From Aromatoleum toluclasticum ATCC 700605 (lineage in GTDB: Bacteria > Pseudomonadota > Gammaproteobacteria > Burkholderiales > Rhodocyclaceae), in the NCBI RefSeq assembly GCF_000378245.1, contig NZ_KB899505.1, positions 62,001 to 126,000 of the forward strand: a DNA stretch of 64,000 nucleotides. The letters run 5' to 3'. Made by a program: the position numbers and the translations under genes. Shown here one piece after another: positions 8,015 to 16,598 of the stretch (its first letter is position 1; every line of letters starts with the position of its first letter). The notes beneath the pieces are model-generated. The model was not told the DNA's origin, searched no databases, and worked only from the letters and a program-made list of their open reading frames with translations.

Positions 8015-9764
8015 GGGCCGCGCCCTCCTTCACGACCAGCACGTCCTCCATGATCAGATACTGCAGATCGGAGCCGAAGAACATGTTCAGCGCGTCGGTC
8101 GGCGAGCAGATCATCGGCTCGCCGCGGCGGTTGAGCGAGGTGTTGAGCACCACGCCGTTGCCGGTGAGCTTCTCCAGCTCCTTCATCAGGTCGTAGTAGC
8201 GCGGGTTGTACTCGCGCTTGAGCACCTGCGCGCGCGAGGTGCCGTCCTCGTGCACGACTTCGGGCACGCGGCTCTTCCATTCCTCGGCGACCTCGAAGGT
8301 GAAGGTCATGAAGGGCGCGGGGTGGTCGGTCTGCAGCATCTGCGGGCCGACGGTGTCGAGCATGCTGGGGCAGAAGGGGCGCCAGCGCTCGCGGAACTTG
8401 ATCTGCTCGTTGATGCGGTCGGCGACGCCGGCCGCGCTGGGGCAGCCGAGGATGGAACGCCCGCCGAGCGCGCGCGGGCCGAACTCCATGCGTCCCTGAA
8501 ACCACGCGACGGGGTTGCCGTCGGCGAGGATCTGCGCGATGCGGGCGGGCATCTCGGTGTTGCCGTTCGCGATCTTCTCCCACTTCGGCTGCGCCGGGTG
8601 CTTCGCGCACGCGGCGATCACGTCCTCGTTCGTGTAACGCGGGCCGAGATAGACGTGCTCCATCTTCTCGACCGGCACGCCGCGTGCGACCGACACCCAG
8701 GACGCCGCACCCACCGCCGTGCCCGAGTCGCCGGAAGCCGGCTGCACGAAGAGCTCGCGCAGGTCGGGGCGCGCAATGATCTTCTGGTTGAGCTTGACGT
8801 TCAACGCGCCGCCGCCGGCGAACGCCAGCCGCCCGGTCTCGCGCAGGATGTCGCCGAGGTAGTAATCCATCATCTGCAGCGCGAGGTCCTCGAACAGCTT
8901 CTGCATGCTCGCGGCGTAGTGGATGTAGGGTTCGTCGGCGATGTCACCGGCACGCTTGGGCCCCAGCCAGTCGATCAGCTTGGGCGAAAAGTAGAAACCC
9001 TTGCCGTTTTCCTTGTAGCGGCGGAAGCCGATCACGTTCGCGTAATCGGTGTCGATTACGAGTTCGCCGTTCTCGAATTTCGCCAGGCGCGAGAAGTCGT
9101 ACTTGTCCGGATCGCCATAGGGCGCCATGCCCATGACCTTGTACTCGCCGTCGAGCATCTCGAAGCCGAGGTACTCGGTGATCGCGCCGTACAGGCCGCC
9201 GAGCGAATCGGGGTCGTAGAACTCCTTGATCTTGTGGATCCGGCCGTTCTCGCCATAGCCGAAGAAGGTCGTCGCGTACTCGCCCTTACCGTCGATGCCG
9301 AGGATCGCGGTCTTCTCGGTGAAGCCGGAACAGTGGTAGGCGCTCGATGCGTGCGCGAGGTGGTGTTCGACCGGCACGATCTCGGTTTTCTTCAGGTCGA
9401 AACCCAGCTGTGCGAGGCACCACTCGATGCGCTTCTTGTAGCGGTAATAGCGGCGATTGCCCGTCAGGATCGCGTCGAGGCCGCGGTCCGGGGCGTACCA
9501 GTAGCGCTTCGCGTAATGCCAGCGCGCCGGCTCCGTGATGCTGATGGGCGCGAACGGGATCGCCACGGCGTCGACGTCCTTCGGCTGGATGCCGGCGAAC
9601 TCCAGGCAGAACTTCGCCGCCTCGTAAGGCATGCGGTTCTTGGCGTGCTTGTCGCGCACGAAGCGCTCTTCTTCGGCCGCCGCGACGAGCTTGCCGTCGA
9701 TGTACAGGGCGGCGGAGGGGTCGTGCGTCAGGGCGCCGGACAGGCCGAGAATGGTCAGAGCCAA
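8007..9764 (-). CDS. Carbamoyltransferase (NodU/CmcH family)
   Basis: 585 residues, the typical family length. These enzymes transfer the carbamoyl group from carbamoyl phosphate, via carbamoyl-adenylate, to a hydroxyl of a sugar or antibiotic. The N-terminal Kae1-like domain carries VEHHLAHASSAYHCSGF (metal-binding His pair) and GIDGKGEYATT. The C-terminal YrdC-like part has GRMEFGPRALGGRSILG and NTSLNRRGEPM. It is the first gene of the five-gene operon, so the likely product is a carbamoylated sugar in the LPS. The start at 9764 is the first ATG and gives a normal N-terminus (LGLSGALTHDPSAAL). Confidence 0.93.
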   Translation of the reverse strand: MALTILGLSGALTHDPSAALYIDGKLVAAAEEERFVRDKHAKNRMPYEAAKFCLEFAGIQPKDVDAVAIPFAPISITEPARWHYAKRYWYAPDRGLDAILTGNRRYYRYKKRIEWCLAQLGFDLKKTEIVPVEHHLAHASSAYHCSGFTEKTAILGIDGKGEYATTFFGYGENGRIHKIKEFYDPDSLGGLYGAITEYLGFEMLDGEYKVMGMAPYGDPDKYDFSRLAKFENGELVIDTDYANVIGFRRYKENGKGFYFSPKLIDWLGPKRAGDIADEPYIHYAASMQKLFEDLALQMMDYYLGDILRETGRLAFAGGGALNVKLNQKIIARPDLRELFVQPASGDSGTAVGAASWVSVARGVPVEKMEHVYLGPRYTNEDVIAACAKHPAQPKWEKIANGNTEMPARIAQILADGNPVAWFQGRMEFGPRALGGRSILGCPSAAGVADRINEQIKFRERWRPFCPSMLDTVGPQMLQTDHPAPFMTFTFEVAEEWKSRVPEVVHEDGTSRAQVLKREYNPRYYDLMKELEKLTGNGVVLNTSLNRRGEPMICSPTDALNMFFGSDLQYLIMEDVLVVKEGAALG

Positions 9765-9837
9765 GGGTGAAGCCTCAAGAATCGTAGTGCCGGTGCCCCA
9801 TTGAGCCCCGGCATCGGAATGACGAAAAATCTTTGCA

Positions 9838-9843
9838 GTATAC
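9838..9843 (-). promoter_or_regulatory. Possible -10 element of the carbamoyltransferase operon
   Basis: TATACT on the minus strand, 75-80 bases upstream of the carbamoyltransferase start. A weak TTGCCA lies 19 bases further upstream. The rest of the 9765-10022 gap shows no gene. The assignment is tentative because the spacer is long. Confidence 0.35.
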
Positions 9844-9990
9844 CGTCCCGATCACGGTCGCTGGCAACGCACGAGACCTCGCGATGTAACACATGTCGTA
9901 CGATCGACGCTTCGCGATCGGGCTCGGCGCCCACGGGCTCGACATGCGGCACCGCGGCAAGAAGACTGAAGCGCCGCCGACGGTGCCGCT

Positions 9991-10025
9991 CAGGGCGCCC
10001 TCAGGGCGCCCTCAGGGCGCCCTCA
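9991..10025. repeat. Three tandem copies of an 11-bp unit at the polA stop
   Basis: The unit CAGGGCGCCCT occurs three times in a row, and a fourth degenerate copy runs into the polA stop codon. Each unit contains the self-complementary GGGCGCCC, so the transcript downstream of polA can form several alternative short hairpins. No T-tract follows. Confidence 0.85.
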
Positions 10026-12749
10026 GTGCGCCTCATCCCAGTTGTCGCCGACGCCGACCTCGACCAGCAGCGGTACCGCCAGCTCGGCCACGCCACACAT
10101 CTGCGCCGGAAGTTCCGCACGCACGCGCTCCAGCTCGTCGCGCGGCACCTCCAGCACCAGTTCGTCATGCACCTGCAGGACCAGGCGCGACTTCAGCCCC
10201 GAAGACGCGAGCCAGCCGTGCACGGCGATCATCGCCTTCTTGATCAGGTCCGCCGCCGTGCCCTGCATCGGCGCGTTGATCGCCGCGCGCTCGGCCCCCT
10301 GTCTTCGCCCCACCTGCTGCGCACGGATGTCGGGCAGATGGAGACGCCGGCCGAACACCGTCTCGACGTAGCCGCGCTCCTTGGCCTCGGCCTTGACGCG
10401 GTCCATGTAGGCGGCGACCCCCGGGTAGCGAGCGAAGTAGCGATCGATCCAGCCCTGGGCGGCGGCGCGGTCGATGCCGAGGTTCTTCGCCAGGCCGTGC
10501 GCGCTCATGCCGTAGATGAGGCCGAAGTTGATCACCTTCGCATAGCGCCGCTGCTCGCTCGTGACCTCCGCGGGCGTCACGCCGAACACCTCCGCGGCGG
10601 TCGCGCGATGCACGTCCTCGCCTTGCGCGAAGGCTTCGAGCAGGCGCGCGTCGCCCGACAGGTGCGCCATGATGCGCAGCTCGATCTGCGAGTAGTCGGC
10701 CGACACGATCACGTGCTCGCGCGGCGCGATGAAGGCCGCGCGGATGCGCCGCCCTTCGGCGGTGCGGATCGGGATGTTCTGCAGGTTGGGGTCGGAGCTC
10801 GCAAGCCGCCCCGTGACCGCGACGGCCTGCGAGAAGCTCGTGTGCACGCGCCCGGTCTTCGGATTGACCATGCGCGGCAGCTTGTCGGCATAGGTGCTCT
10901 TGAGCTTGGCGAAGCCGCGGTGTTCGAGCAAGAGCTTGGGCAGCGGATAGTCGTCGGCGAGCTGCTGCAACACCTCCTCGTCGGTCGAGGGCTGGCCGGT
11001 CGCGGTCTTCTTCACCACCGGCAGGCCCAGCTTGCCAAAGAGTATCTCGCCCAGTTGCTTCGGCGACGCGAGGTTGAACGGCTGACCGGCCAGGTTGTGC
11101 GCCTCGCGCTCCAGCTCCATCAGGCGGCGCCCCAGCTCCTCGCCCTGTTGTGCGAGGAGGAACGGGTCGATCAGCACGCCGGTGCGCTCCATGTCGAACA
11201 GCACCTGCATCGCCGGCAGCTCGATGTCGCGGTAGAGCGCGGCGAGTGCCGGCACGGCCTCCAGTTGCGGCCACAGCTTCCGGTGCAGGCGCAGCGTGAT
11301 GTCGGCGTCCTCGGCGGCGTACTCGGTCGCGCGGTCGATCGCGACCTCGTCGAAACCGATCTGCTTCGCCCCCTTGCCGCACACGTCCGTGTAGGGAATC
11401 GTCGTCAGGCCGAGGTGGCGCTTCGCCAGCGAATCCATGTCGTGCGACTTGTCGCTCTCGAGCACGTAGGACTGGAGCAGCGTGTCGTGCGCGATGCCGG
11501 CGAGGCGAATGCCGTGGTTGGCCAGCACGTGGGCGTCGTACTTGAGGTTCTGGCCGAGCTTGGCATGCTGCGCGGATTCGAACCACGGCTTGAGGCGCGC
11601 CAGCACCTCGTCGAGCGGCAGCTGCACCGGGACGTCCGGCCCGCGGTGCGCGAGCGGCAGGTAGGCCGCCTCGCCCGCGACGATCGCGAAGGACATGCCG
11701 ACGAGCCGTGCCGCCATCGGATCGAGGCTGGTGGTTTCAGTGTCGAAGGCGACCAGCTCGCCGGCGTTCAGCTTTGCGAGCCAGACATCGAAGGTCGCCC
11801 AGTCGAGAATGACCGAGTACCCGCCGCGGTGCGCTCCCGGCACGCCCGGAGGATCCTCGGCGTCGACGACGCCAGTGCCTGCCTCAGCTGCCACCGCACC
11901 AGTCAGCCCGTCCAGATCCTTCAGCCAGCCGCGGAACTCGAAGCGCTCGTACAGCGCGCGCAGCGCCGCCTTATCGTCCCCGCGCGCCGGCAGATCGTCG
12001 AGTGCGACCGGCAACGCGACGTCGGTCGCCACCGTGACGAGCTTCTTCCCCAGCGGCAGGAAGTCGAGGTGCTTCCTCAGATTCTCGCCCACCTTGCCGC
12101 CGACCTTGTCGGCATTGGCGACGAGCTTGTCGAGCGTGCCGTACTCGGCCAGCCACTTCACCGCGGTCTTCGGGCCGCACTTCTCGACCCCCGGCACGTT
12201 GTCGACGGTGTCGCCGACCAGCGCGAGGTAATCGACGATGAGCTCGGGCGGCACGCCGAACTTTGCGGCAACGCCGACCTCGTCGAGCACTTCCTCGCTC
12301 ATGGTGTTCACCCACTTCACGCCGGGGCGCACGAGTTGGGTCAGATCCTTGTCTCCGGTCGAGATCACGACCTCCCAGCCGCGCTCGAGCGCCAGGCGCG
12401 TCAGCGTGCCGATCACGTCATCGGCCTCGACCCCTTCGACCGCCAGCAGCGGCCAGCCTTCGGCCTGCACCGCCTCGTGCAGCGGCTCGATCTGGGCGCG
12501 CAGGTCGTCGGGCATCGGCGGACGATGCGCCTTGTACTCCGGATACCAGTCGTCACGGAAGGTCTTGCCCTTGGCGTCGAACACACAGGCGCGGAATTCG
12601 GCCTTGTAGTCGCTTTCGAGCCGACGTAGCATCGACAACACACCCCGGATCGCACCTGTCGGCTCGCCCTTCGAATTGCGCAGATCCGGCAGCGCGTGGA
12701 AAGCGCGATACAGATAGCTGGAACCATCGACGAGCAACAGGACGGGCAT
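10023..12749 (-). CDS. polA: DNA polymerase I
   Basis: 908 residues with all three domains. The N-terminal 5'-nuclease begins VLLLVDGSSYLYRAF. The 3'-5' exonuclease carries the intact Exo I motif FDTETTSLDP, so proofreading is predicted active. The polymerase has motif A VSADYSQIELR, motif B RRYAKVINFGLIYGMS and motif C QVHDEL. It fills gaps in repair and removes Okazaki primers. The start at 12749 is divergent from the LOG-type gene. The gene ends inside the 11-bp tandem repeats. Confidence 0.97.
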   Translation of the reverse strand: MPVLLLVDGSSYLYRAFHALPDLRNSKGEPTGAIRGVLSMLRRLESDYKAEFRACVFDAKGKTFRDDWYPEYKAHRPPMPDDLRAQIEPLHEAVQAEGWPLLAVEGVEADDVIGTLTRLALERGWEVVISTGDKDLTQLVRPGVKWVNTMSEEVLDEVGVAAKFGVPPELIVDYLALVGDTVDNVPGVEKCGPKTAVKWLAEYGTLDKLVANADKVGGKVGENLRKHLDFLPLGKKLVTVATDVALPVALDDLPARGDDKAALRALYERFEFRGWLKDLDGLTGAVAAEAGTGVVDAEDPPGVPGAHRGGYSVILDWATFDVWLAKLNAGELVAFDTETTSLDPMAARLVGMSFAIVAGEAAYLPLAHRGPDVPVQLPLDEVLARLKPWFESAQHAKLGQNLKYDAHVLANHGIRLAGIAHDTLLQSYVLESDKSHDMDSLAKRHLGLTTIPYTDVCGKGAKQIGFDEVAIDRATEYAAEDADITLRLHRKLWPQLEAVPALAALYRDIELPAMQVLFDMERTGVLIDPFLLAQQGEELGRRLMELEREAHNLAGQPFNLASPKQLGEILFGKLGLPVVKKTATGQPSTDEEVLQQLADDYPLPKLLLEHRGFAKLKSTYADKLPRMVNPKTGRVHTSFSQAVAVTGRLASSDPNLQNIPIRTAEGRRIRAAFIAPREHVIVSADYSQIELRIMAHLSGDARLLEAFAQGEDVHRATAAEVFGVTPAEVTSEQRRYAKVINFGLIYGMSAHGLAKNLGIDRAAAQGWIDRYFARYPGVAAYMDRVKAEAKERGYVETVFGRRLHLPDIRAQQVGRRQGAERAAINAPMQGTAADLIKKAMIAVHGWLASSGLKSRLVLQVHDELVLEVPRDELERVRAELPAQMCGVAELAVPLLVEVGVGDNWDEAH

Positions 12750-12837
12750 CGGACAAACTTCCTTGCGGGATCCGGGCGAATTCCGGAATCAGATGAAGCC
12801 GGCACACGGACCGGCAGAACGACAAGACGAGAACAAC

Positions 12838-13563
12838 ATGACCGCGAAAGAGAAAGTCCCTCCCAACGCACCGAGCAGCACGACGCAGCGTTTCAACGCC
12901 CGCGAGTCGTGGCGGATCTTCGGAATTATGGCAGAGTTCGTCGAGGCGACCGAACGGCTCAACGCTGTCCGGCCCGCGGTGTCCATCTTCGGCAGCGCGC
13001 GCATCCCGCCCGACCACATGTACTACATCCTCTCGGAAAAGATCAGCCGCCTGCTGTCCGACGCCGGCTTCGCGGTGATCTCCGGCGGAGGCCCCGGCAT
13101 CATGGAGGCGGCGAACAAGGGCGCCTATTTCGGCAAGAGCCCGTCGATCGGCCTCAACATCCAGCTGCCGATGGAACAGAGCTCCAACCCCTACCAGGAC
13201 ATCTCGCAGACCTTCCAGCACTTCTTCGCGCGCAAGTTCATGTTCGTGCGCTTCGCCTCGGCCTACGTCGTGATGCCGGGCGGCTTCGGCACGCTGGACG
13301 AACTGATGGAAGCCCTGACGCTGATCCAGACCGGCAAGAGCCGCAAGATTCCGATCATCCTCGTGCATGGTCCGTTCTGGAAAGGCATGATCGACTGGTT
13401 CCGCGACCGCCTCGTCGCCGAGCGCATGATCAACCCCGAGGACCTCGACCTGATCCAGGTCATCGACACGCCCGAAGAGGTCGTCGAGGCGATCTTCAAG
13501 CACTACGAGAACCGCGGCTTCCTGCCGCTGCCCGAGGAACACGAACTGCTGCTCAACCTGTAG
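12838..13563 (+). CDS. LOG-family protein (TIGR00730, Rossmann fold)
   Basis: 241 residues from ATG 12838. A longer frame begins upstream, but that extension overlaps the polA promoter region and lacks homology-like sequence. Motifs are GGGPGIMEAAN (about residues 82-92) and PGGFGTLDE (about 145), the defining pair of the LOG/lysine-decarboxylase-like family. Some members hydrolyse nucleoside 5'-monophosphates to free base and ribose phosphate, including cytokinin ribotides and AMP. The exact substrate here is unknown. It is divergent from polA, with about 88 bases between the two starts. Confidence 0.88.
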   Translation: MTAKEKVPPNAPSSTTQRFNARESWRIFGIMAEFVEATERLNAVRPAVSIFGSARIPPDHMYYILSEKISRLLSDAGFAVISGGGPGIMEAANKGAYFGKSPSIGLNIQLPMEQSSNPYQDISQTFQHFFARKFMFVRFASAYVVMPGGFGTLDELMEALTLIQTGKSRKIPIILVHGPFWKGMIDWFRDRLVAERMINPEDLDLIQVIDTPEEVVEAIFKHYENRGFLPLPEEHELLLNL

Positions 13564-13650
13564 TGATTGTTCATTCGAATACTCGACGCGGGATGCGCCT
13601 CGTATCGGCGAACCGCCCCCGAATGACGGACGCACAACGCGGGTCCCTGC

Positions 13651-13656
13651 TAGAAT
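13651..13656 (+). promoter_or_regulatory. -10 element for the DUF2782-thrB operon
   Basis: TAGAAT stands about 24 bases before the ATG at 13680, followed by a good Shine-Dalgarno AAGGAG. This leaves a very short leader. No convincing -35 hexamer is visible. Confidence 0.5.
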
Positions 13657-13679
13657 CCGCGCCATCCAAGGAGAGCACC

Positions 13680-14000
13680 ATGCGCCGCAACCTGATCGTG
13701 CTGCTGATGGCCCTCGCAACCCCGGTTGCGGCCCAGCAGCCTCCGAAACTCGAACCGATCCCCGAACCGCCGCCGATGCCCGCGAGCGATCCGTCGCTGG
13801 ATCCCGAAGTCCGCATCGTCAAGCGTGGCGAGGACACCGTGCAGGAGTACCGCATCCGCGGCAAGCTCTACATGGTCAAGGTCACGCCGCCGCACGGCGT
13901 GCCCTACTACCTGATCGACAACGAAGGCAACGGCGTGATGACGCGGCAGGACGTGCTTCCGACGCTCGCCGTGCCGATGTGGGTGATCAAATCCTGGTAA
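13680..14000 (+). CDS. DUF2782 exported protein
   Basis: 106 residues from ATG 13680, preceded by AAGGAG at ideal spacing. Signal peptide at residues 1-18 (RRNLIVLLMALATPVAAQ). A proline-rich linker (20-40) precedes a conserved domain with DPEVRIVKRGEDTVQEYR and YYLIDNEG. This small periplasmic family is found in beta- and gammaproteobacteria beside thrB and polA, as here. Its function is unknown. It is followed 44 bases later by thrB and is probably co-transcribed with it. Confidence 0.85.
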   Translation: MRRNLIVLLMALATPVAAQQPPKLEPIPEPPPMPASDPSLDPEVRIVKRGEDTVQEYRIRGKLYMVKVTPPHGVPYYLIDNEGNGVMTRQDVLPTLAVPMWVIKSW

Positions 14001-14044
14001 TGCAACCCCGGCCTGCGGGCCACTGAGCACCGTCTTACCCAGCC

Positions 14045-14986
14045 ATGTCCGTTTTCACCGCTGTCGCCCCCGAGACGCTGTCGCGCTGGCTCGGCCGTTA
14101 TGCCATTGGCCGCCTCGTCGAGCTGCAGGGCATCTCGGCCGGCGTGCAGAACAGCAACTTCTTCGTCACGACCACGCTCGGCCGCTATGTGCTGACGCTG
14201 TTCGAGGCCATCCCGCGCGCCGAACTGCCCTATTTTCTCCACCTCATGGCCCACCTCGCGCGCCACGGCCTGCCGGTGCCGGCGCCGATCGCGGATCGCG
14301 ACAACGAATATCTCGGCACGCTGTCGGAGCGCCCTGCCGCGCTGGTGATGCGCCTGTCGGGCAAGTCCGAGATGGCCCCCACGTCCACGCACTGCGAGCG
14401 CGTCGGCGCGATGCTCGCAGGCCTGCATCTGGCCGGGCTGTCCTACGGCCGGCGCCAGGACAACCCGCGTGGTGCGGCGTGGCGCACGACCGCCGCCGCG
14501 CGCGTGCGCCCCTTCCTGCCGGCGGACGAACAGGCCCTGCTCGATGCGGAGCTCGCCTTCCAGGCCGCGGTGGACTACGCCAGCCTGCCGCAGGGCGTGA
14601 TCCACGCCGACCTCTTCCGCGACAACGTGTTGTGGGATGGCGACTACATCGGCGGCGTGATCGATTTCTACTTTGCCGGCCACGACGCGCTGCTCTTCGA
14701 CGTCGCCGTGACCGTGAACGACTGGTGCACGACCGCAGGCGGCGAACTCGACCCTCAGCGCACGGCCGCCCTGCTCGCCGCCTACCACGCCGAACGCCGC
14801 TTCACGGATACCGAACGCGCGAACTGGCCGGCGATGCTGCGCGCCGCTGCGCTGCGCTTCTGGCTGTCGCGCGCCGAGGACTTCCACCTGCCCAAGCCGG
14901 GCGAAATGGTGCTCGTGAAGCCGCCCGCCGAATACCGCGACATCCTGCGCCTGCGTATCGCCGCGACGCCTCCGCTACCGATCTGA
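14045..14986 (+). CDS. thrB: Homoserine kinase (aminoglycoside-phosphotransferase fold)
   Basis: 313 residues, the usual size of the ThrB type found in beta-, alpha- and pseudomonad proteobacteria, unlike the GHMP-type ThrB of enterics. It phosphorylates homoserine on the way to threonine. SAGVQNSNFFV near the N-terminus forms the nucleotide loop. The catalytic segment VIHADLFRDNVLWDG (about residues 192-206) and VIDFYFAGHDALLFDVA give the catalytic Asp, Asn and metal-binding Asp. It is followed after three bases by the BPSS1780 gene, so they form one operon. Confidence 0.93.
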   Translation: MSVFTAVAPETLSRWLGRYAIGRLVELQGISAGVQNSNFFVTTTLGRYVLTLFEAIPRAELPYFLHLMAHLARHGLPVPAPIADRDNEYLGTLSERPAALVMRLSGKSEMAPTSTHCERVGAMLAGLHLAGLSYGRRQDNPRGAAWRTTAAARVRPFLPADEQALLDAELAFQAAVDYASLPQGVIHADLFRDNVLWDGDYIGGVIDFYFAGHDALLFDVAVTVNDWCTTAGGELDPQRTAALLAAYHAERRFTDTERANWPAMLRAAALRFWLSRAEDFHLPKPGEMVLVKPPAEYRDILRLRIAATPPLPI

Positions 14987-14989
14987 ACG

Positions 14990-15820
14990 ATGAACGATCC
15001 GCACACGACCGATCACGCCGCATCGCACCGCCGCCATCCGCTGCCGCCGGCGGCCCACGTCACGCCTGGCGACACGCTCGGATGGATCGCCGCGGGCTGG
15101 AAGACCTTTATCGCCAACCCCGGCACCTGGGTCCTCCAGACGCTGGCGCTGATCGCGGTGCTGTTTGTGCTCGCCGCGGCGGTGGGCTTCATCCCGACCA
15201 TCGGCCCGCTGCTCGCCCCGCTGGTTCTCCAGCTGGTGTTCCCGATGCTCGTCGCCGGCATGGTCACCGGCGTCCATGCGCAGCATGAGGGCCAGCCGCT
15301 GCGTGTCGCCCATCTGTTCGAGGGCGCCCGCCGTCACGCGGGCAACCTGTTGATGGTCGGCTTCTTCTTCGTGCTCGGCGGGCTCGCCGCGGCACTGATC
15401 GCGGTTCTCGTCGGCAGCAGCGCCGCCGTGACCGGCATGCTGGTCGGCCTGCTCGGCAGCATCGGCCTCGCCAATGGCGTCGCCCTGCTTTCGGCCGCAC
15501 TGTGGCCCGTCCTGCTGATCCTGCTGCTGATGGCGCTGTGGTTCGCCCCGGCGCTGGTCGTGCTGCAGAACGTCTCGCCGCTCGACGCTATGAAGCTCTC
15601 CCTGCGCGCCTGCATCTCCAATCTCGCCAGCTTCATCGTCCTCGGCTTCGTGCTGTACGTCCTGACCTGGTTCGCCATGCTGCCGTTCGCGCTGGGCGTC
15701 CTCGTGCTCGTTCCGGTGATGGCCGGCGCGCTGTACGCGGCCTGGCAGGACACCTTCGCTCCGCACGCCCCGCAGCCGACACCCGCGCTGCCCGGCCCCA
15801 CCGACGCCCCTGCCGAGTAA
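14990..15820 (+). CDS. BPSS1780-family multi-pass membrane protein
   Basis: 276 residues. A polar N-terminal tail of about 30 residues is followed by six or so hydrophobic segments and a proline-rich C-terminal tail. The opening GDTLGWIAAGWKTFIANPG pattern is typical of the BPSS1780 family, whose function is unknown. It starts three bases after thrB and is followed by a second member of the same family, so the pair looks like an old tandem duplication. Confidence 0.8.
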   Translation: MNDPHTTDHAASHRRHPLPPAAHVTPGDTLGWIAAGWKTFIANPGTWVLQTLALIAVLFVLAAAVGFIPTIGPLLAPLVLQLVFPMLVAGMVTGVHAQHEGQPLRVAHLFEGARRHAGNLLMVGFFFVLGGLAAALIAVLVGSSAAVTGMLVGLLGSIGLANGVALLSAALWPVLLILLLMALWFAPALVVLQNVSPLDAMKLSLRACISNLASFIVLGFVLYVLTWFAMLPFALGVLVLVPVMAGALYAAWQDTFAPHAPQPTPALPGPTDAPAE

Positions 15821-15824
15821 GCGC

Positions 15825-16598
15825 ATGCACGCACGACAACTTCCGGCCCAGCGCGGCTTCGCGTGGCTCGGCGAAGGCCTGCAACTGTGGCGGCGCAACC
15901 CCGCGCTGCTCACCTTCGCGTCCTTCGGCTACCTGCTGCTGCTGATCCTCGTCAGCGTCGTGCCGTTCATCGGGCAGGTCCTCGCTTCGCTGCTGATGCC
16001 CGTCCTGTCGCTGGGCGTGCTCAACACCTGCCAGGCCATAGCCGCCGGCCGCAAGGCGGGGCCGGACGTGCTGTTCTCCGGCTTCCAGCAGAATCTCCCC
16101 GCGCTGGTCGCGATCGGCGGCATCTATCTCGCCGGCAGCCTGCTGGTGCTCGCGCTCACGGCCGTCGCCGACGGCGGCGCCCTGTTCGGAATCATGACGA
16201 GCGGCGGCAAGCTCGATCCGGAAATCGCCACCAGCACCGGTTTCACGATGGCGCTGCTGGTTGCGATCACGCTGTCGACACCGGTGATGATGGCCTACTG
16301 GTTCGCCCCCCTGCTCGCCGGCTGGTGGCAGGTGTCGGCCCCCAAGGCGATGTTCTTCAGCTTCTACGCCTGCCTGCGCAACTGGCGCCCGTTTCTCGCG
16401 TACTCGATCGCGCTGGCGCTGTTCGGCGCGATCCTGCCGGGCATCGTGCTCGGCATCGTCGGCATGGTCTCGCCGACGCTCGCGACCCTGCTGTCGGTGC
16501 CGCTGCCGCTGCTGCTGATCCCCATCGTCTTCGCCAGCTTCTACACCAACGCGCGCGACATCTTCGGCGAGCCCGGCAATGTCCCCGAGCAAACCTGA
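15825..16598 (+). CDS. BPSS1780-family membrane protein, second copy
   Basis: 257 residues with about six membrane helices. It shares with its upstream neighbour the opening pattern (GFAWLGEGLQLWRRNPALL against the partner's GWKTFIANPG), the helix spacing and a central FAPLL/FAPAL segment followed by a helix-breaking loop. ATG 15825 lies four bases after the previous stop, and the 3' end overlaps nadD by 20 bases. Function unknown; the two may form a heteromeric membrane complex (inference). Confidence 0.78.
   Translation: MHARQLPAQRGFAWLGEGLQLWRRNPALLTFASFGYLLLLILVSVVPFIGQVLASLLMPVLSLGVLNTCQAIAAGRKAGPDVLFSGFQQNLPALVAIGGIYLAGSLLVLALTAVADGGALFGIMTSGGKLDPEIATSTGFTMALLVAITLSTPVMMAYWFAPLLAGWWQVSAPKAMFFSFYACLRNWRPFLAYSIALALFGAILPGIVLGIVGMVSPTLATLLSVPLPLLLIPIVFASFYTNARDIFGEPGNVPEQT

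Noticed and set aside
7998-12629. Very long plus-strand open frames (590 and 942 codons) opposite the carbamoyltransferase and polA genes
   Set aside because: They are mirror frames caused by high-GC codon bias. Their translations are rich in R, H, A, V and D, have no domains, and lie exactly opposite proteins with clear family motifs.
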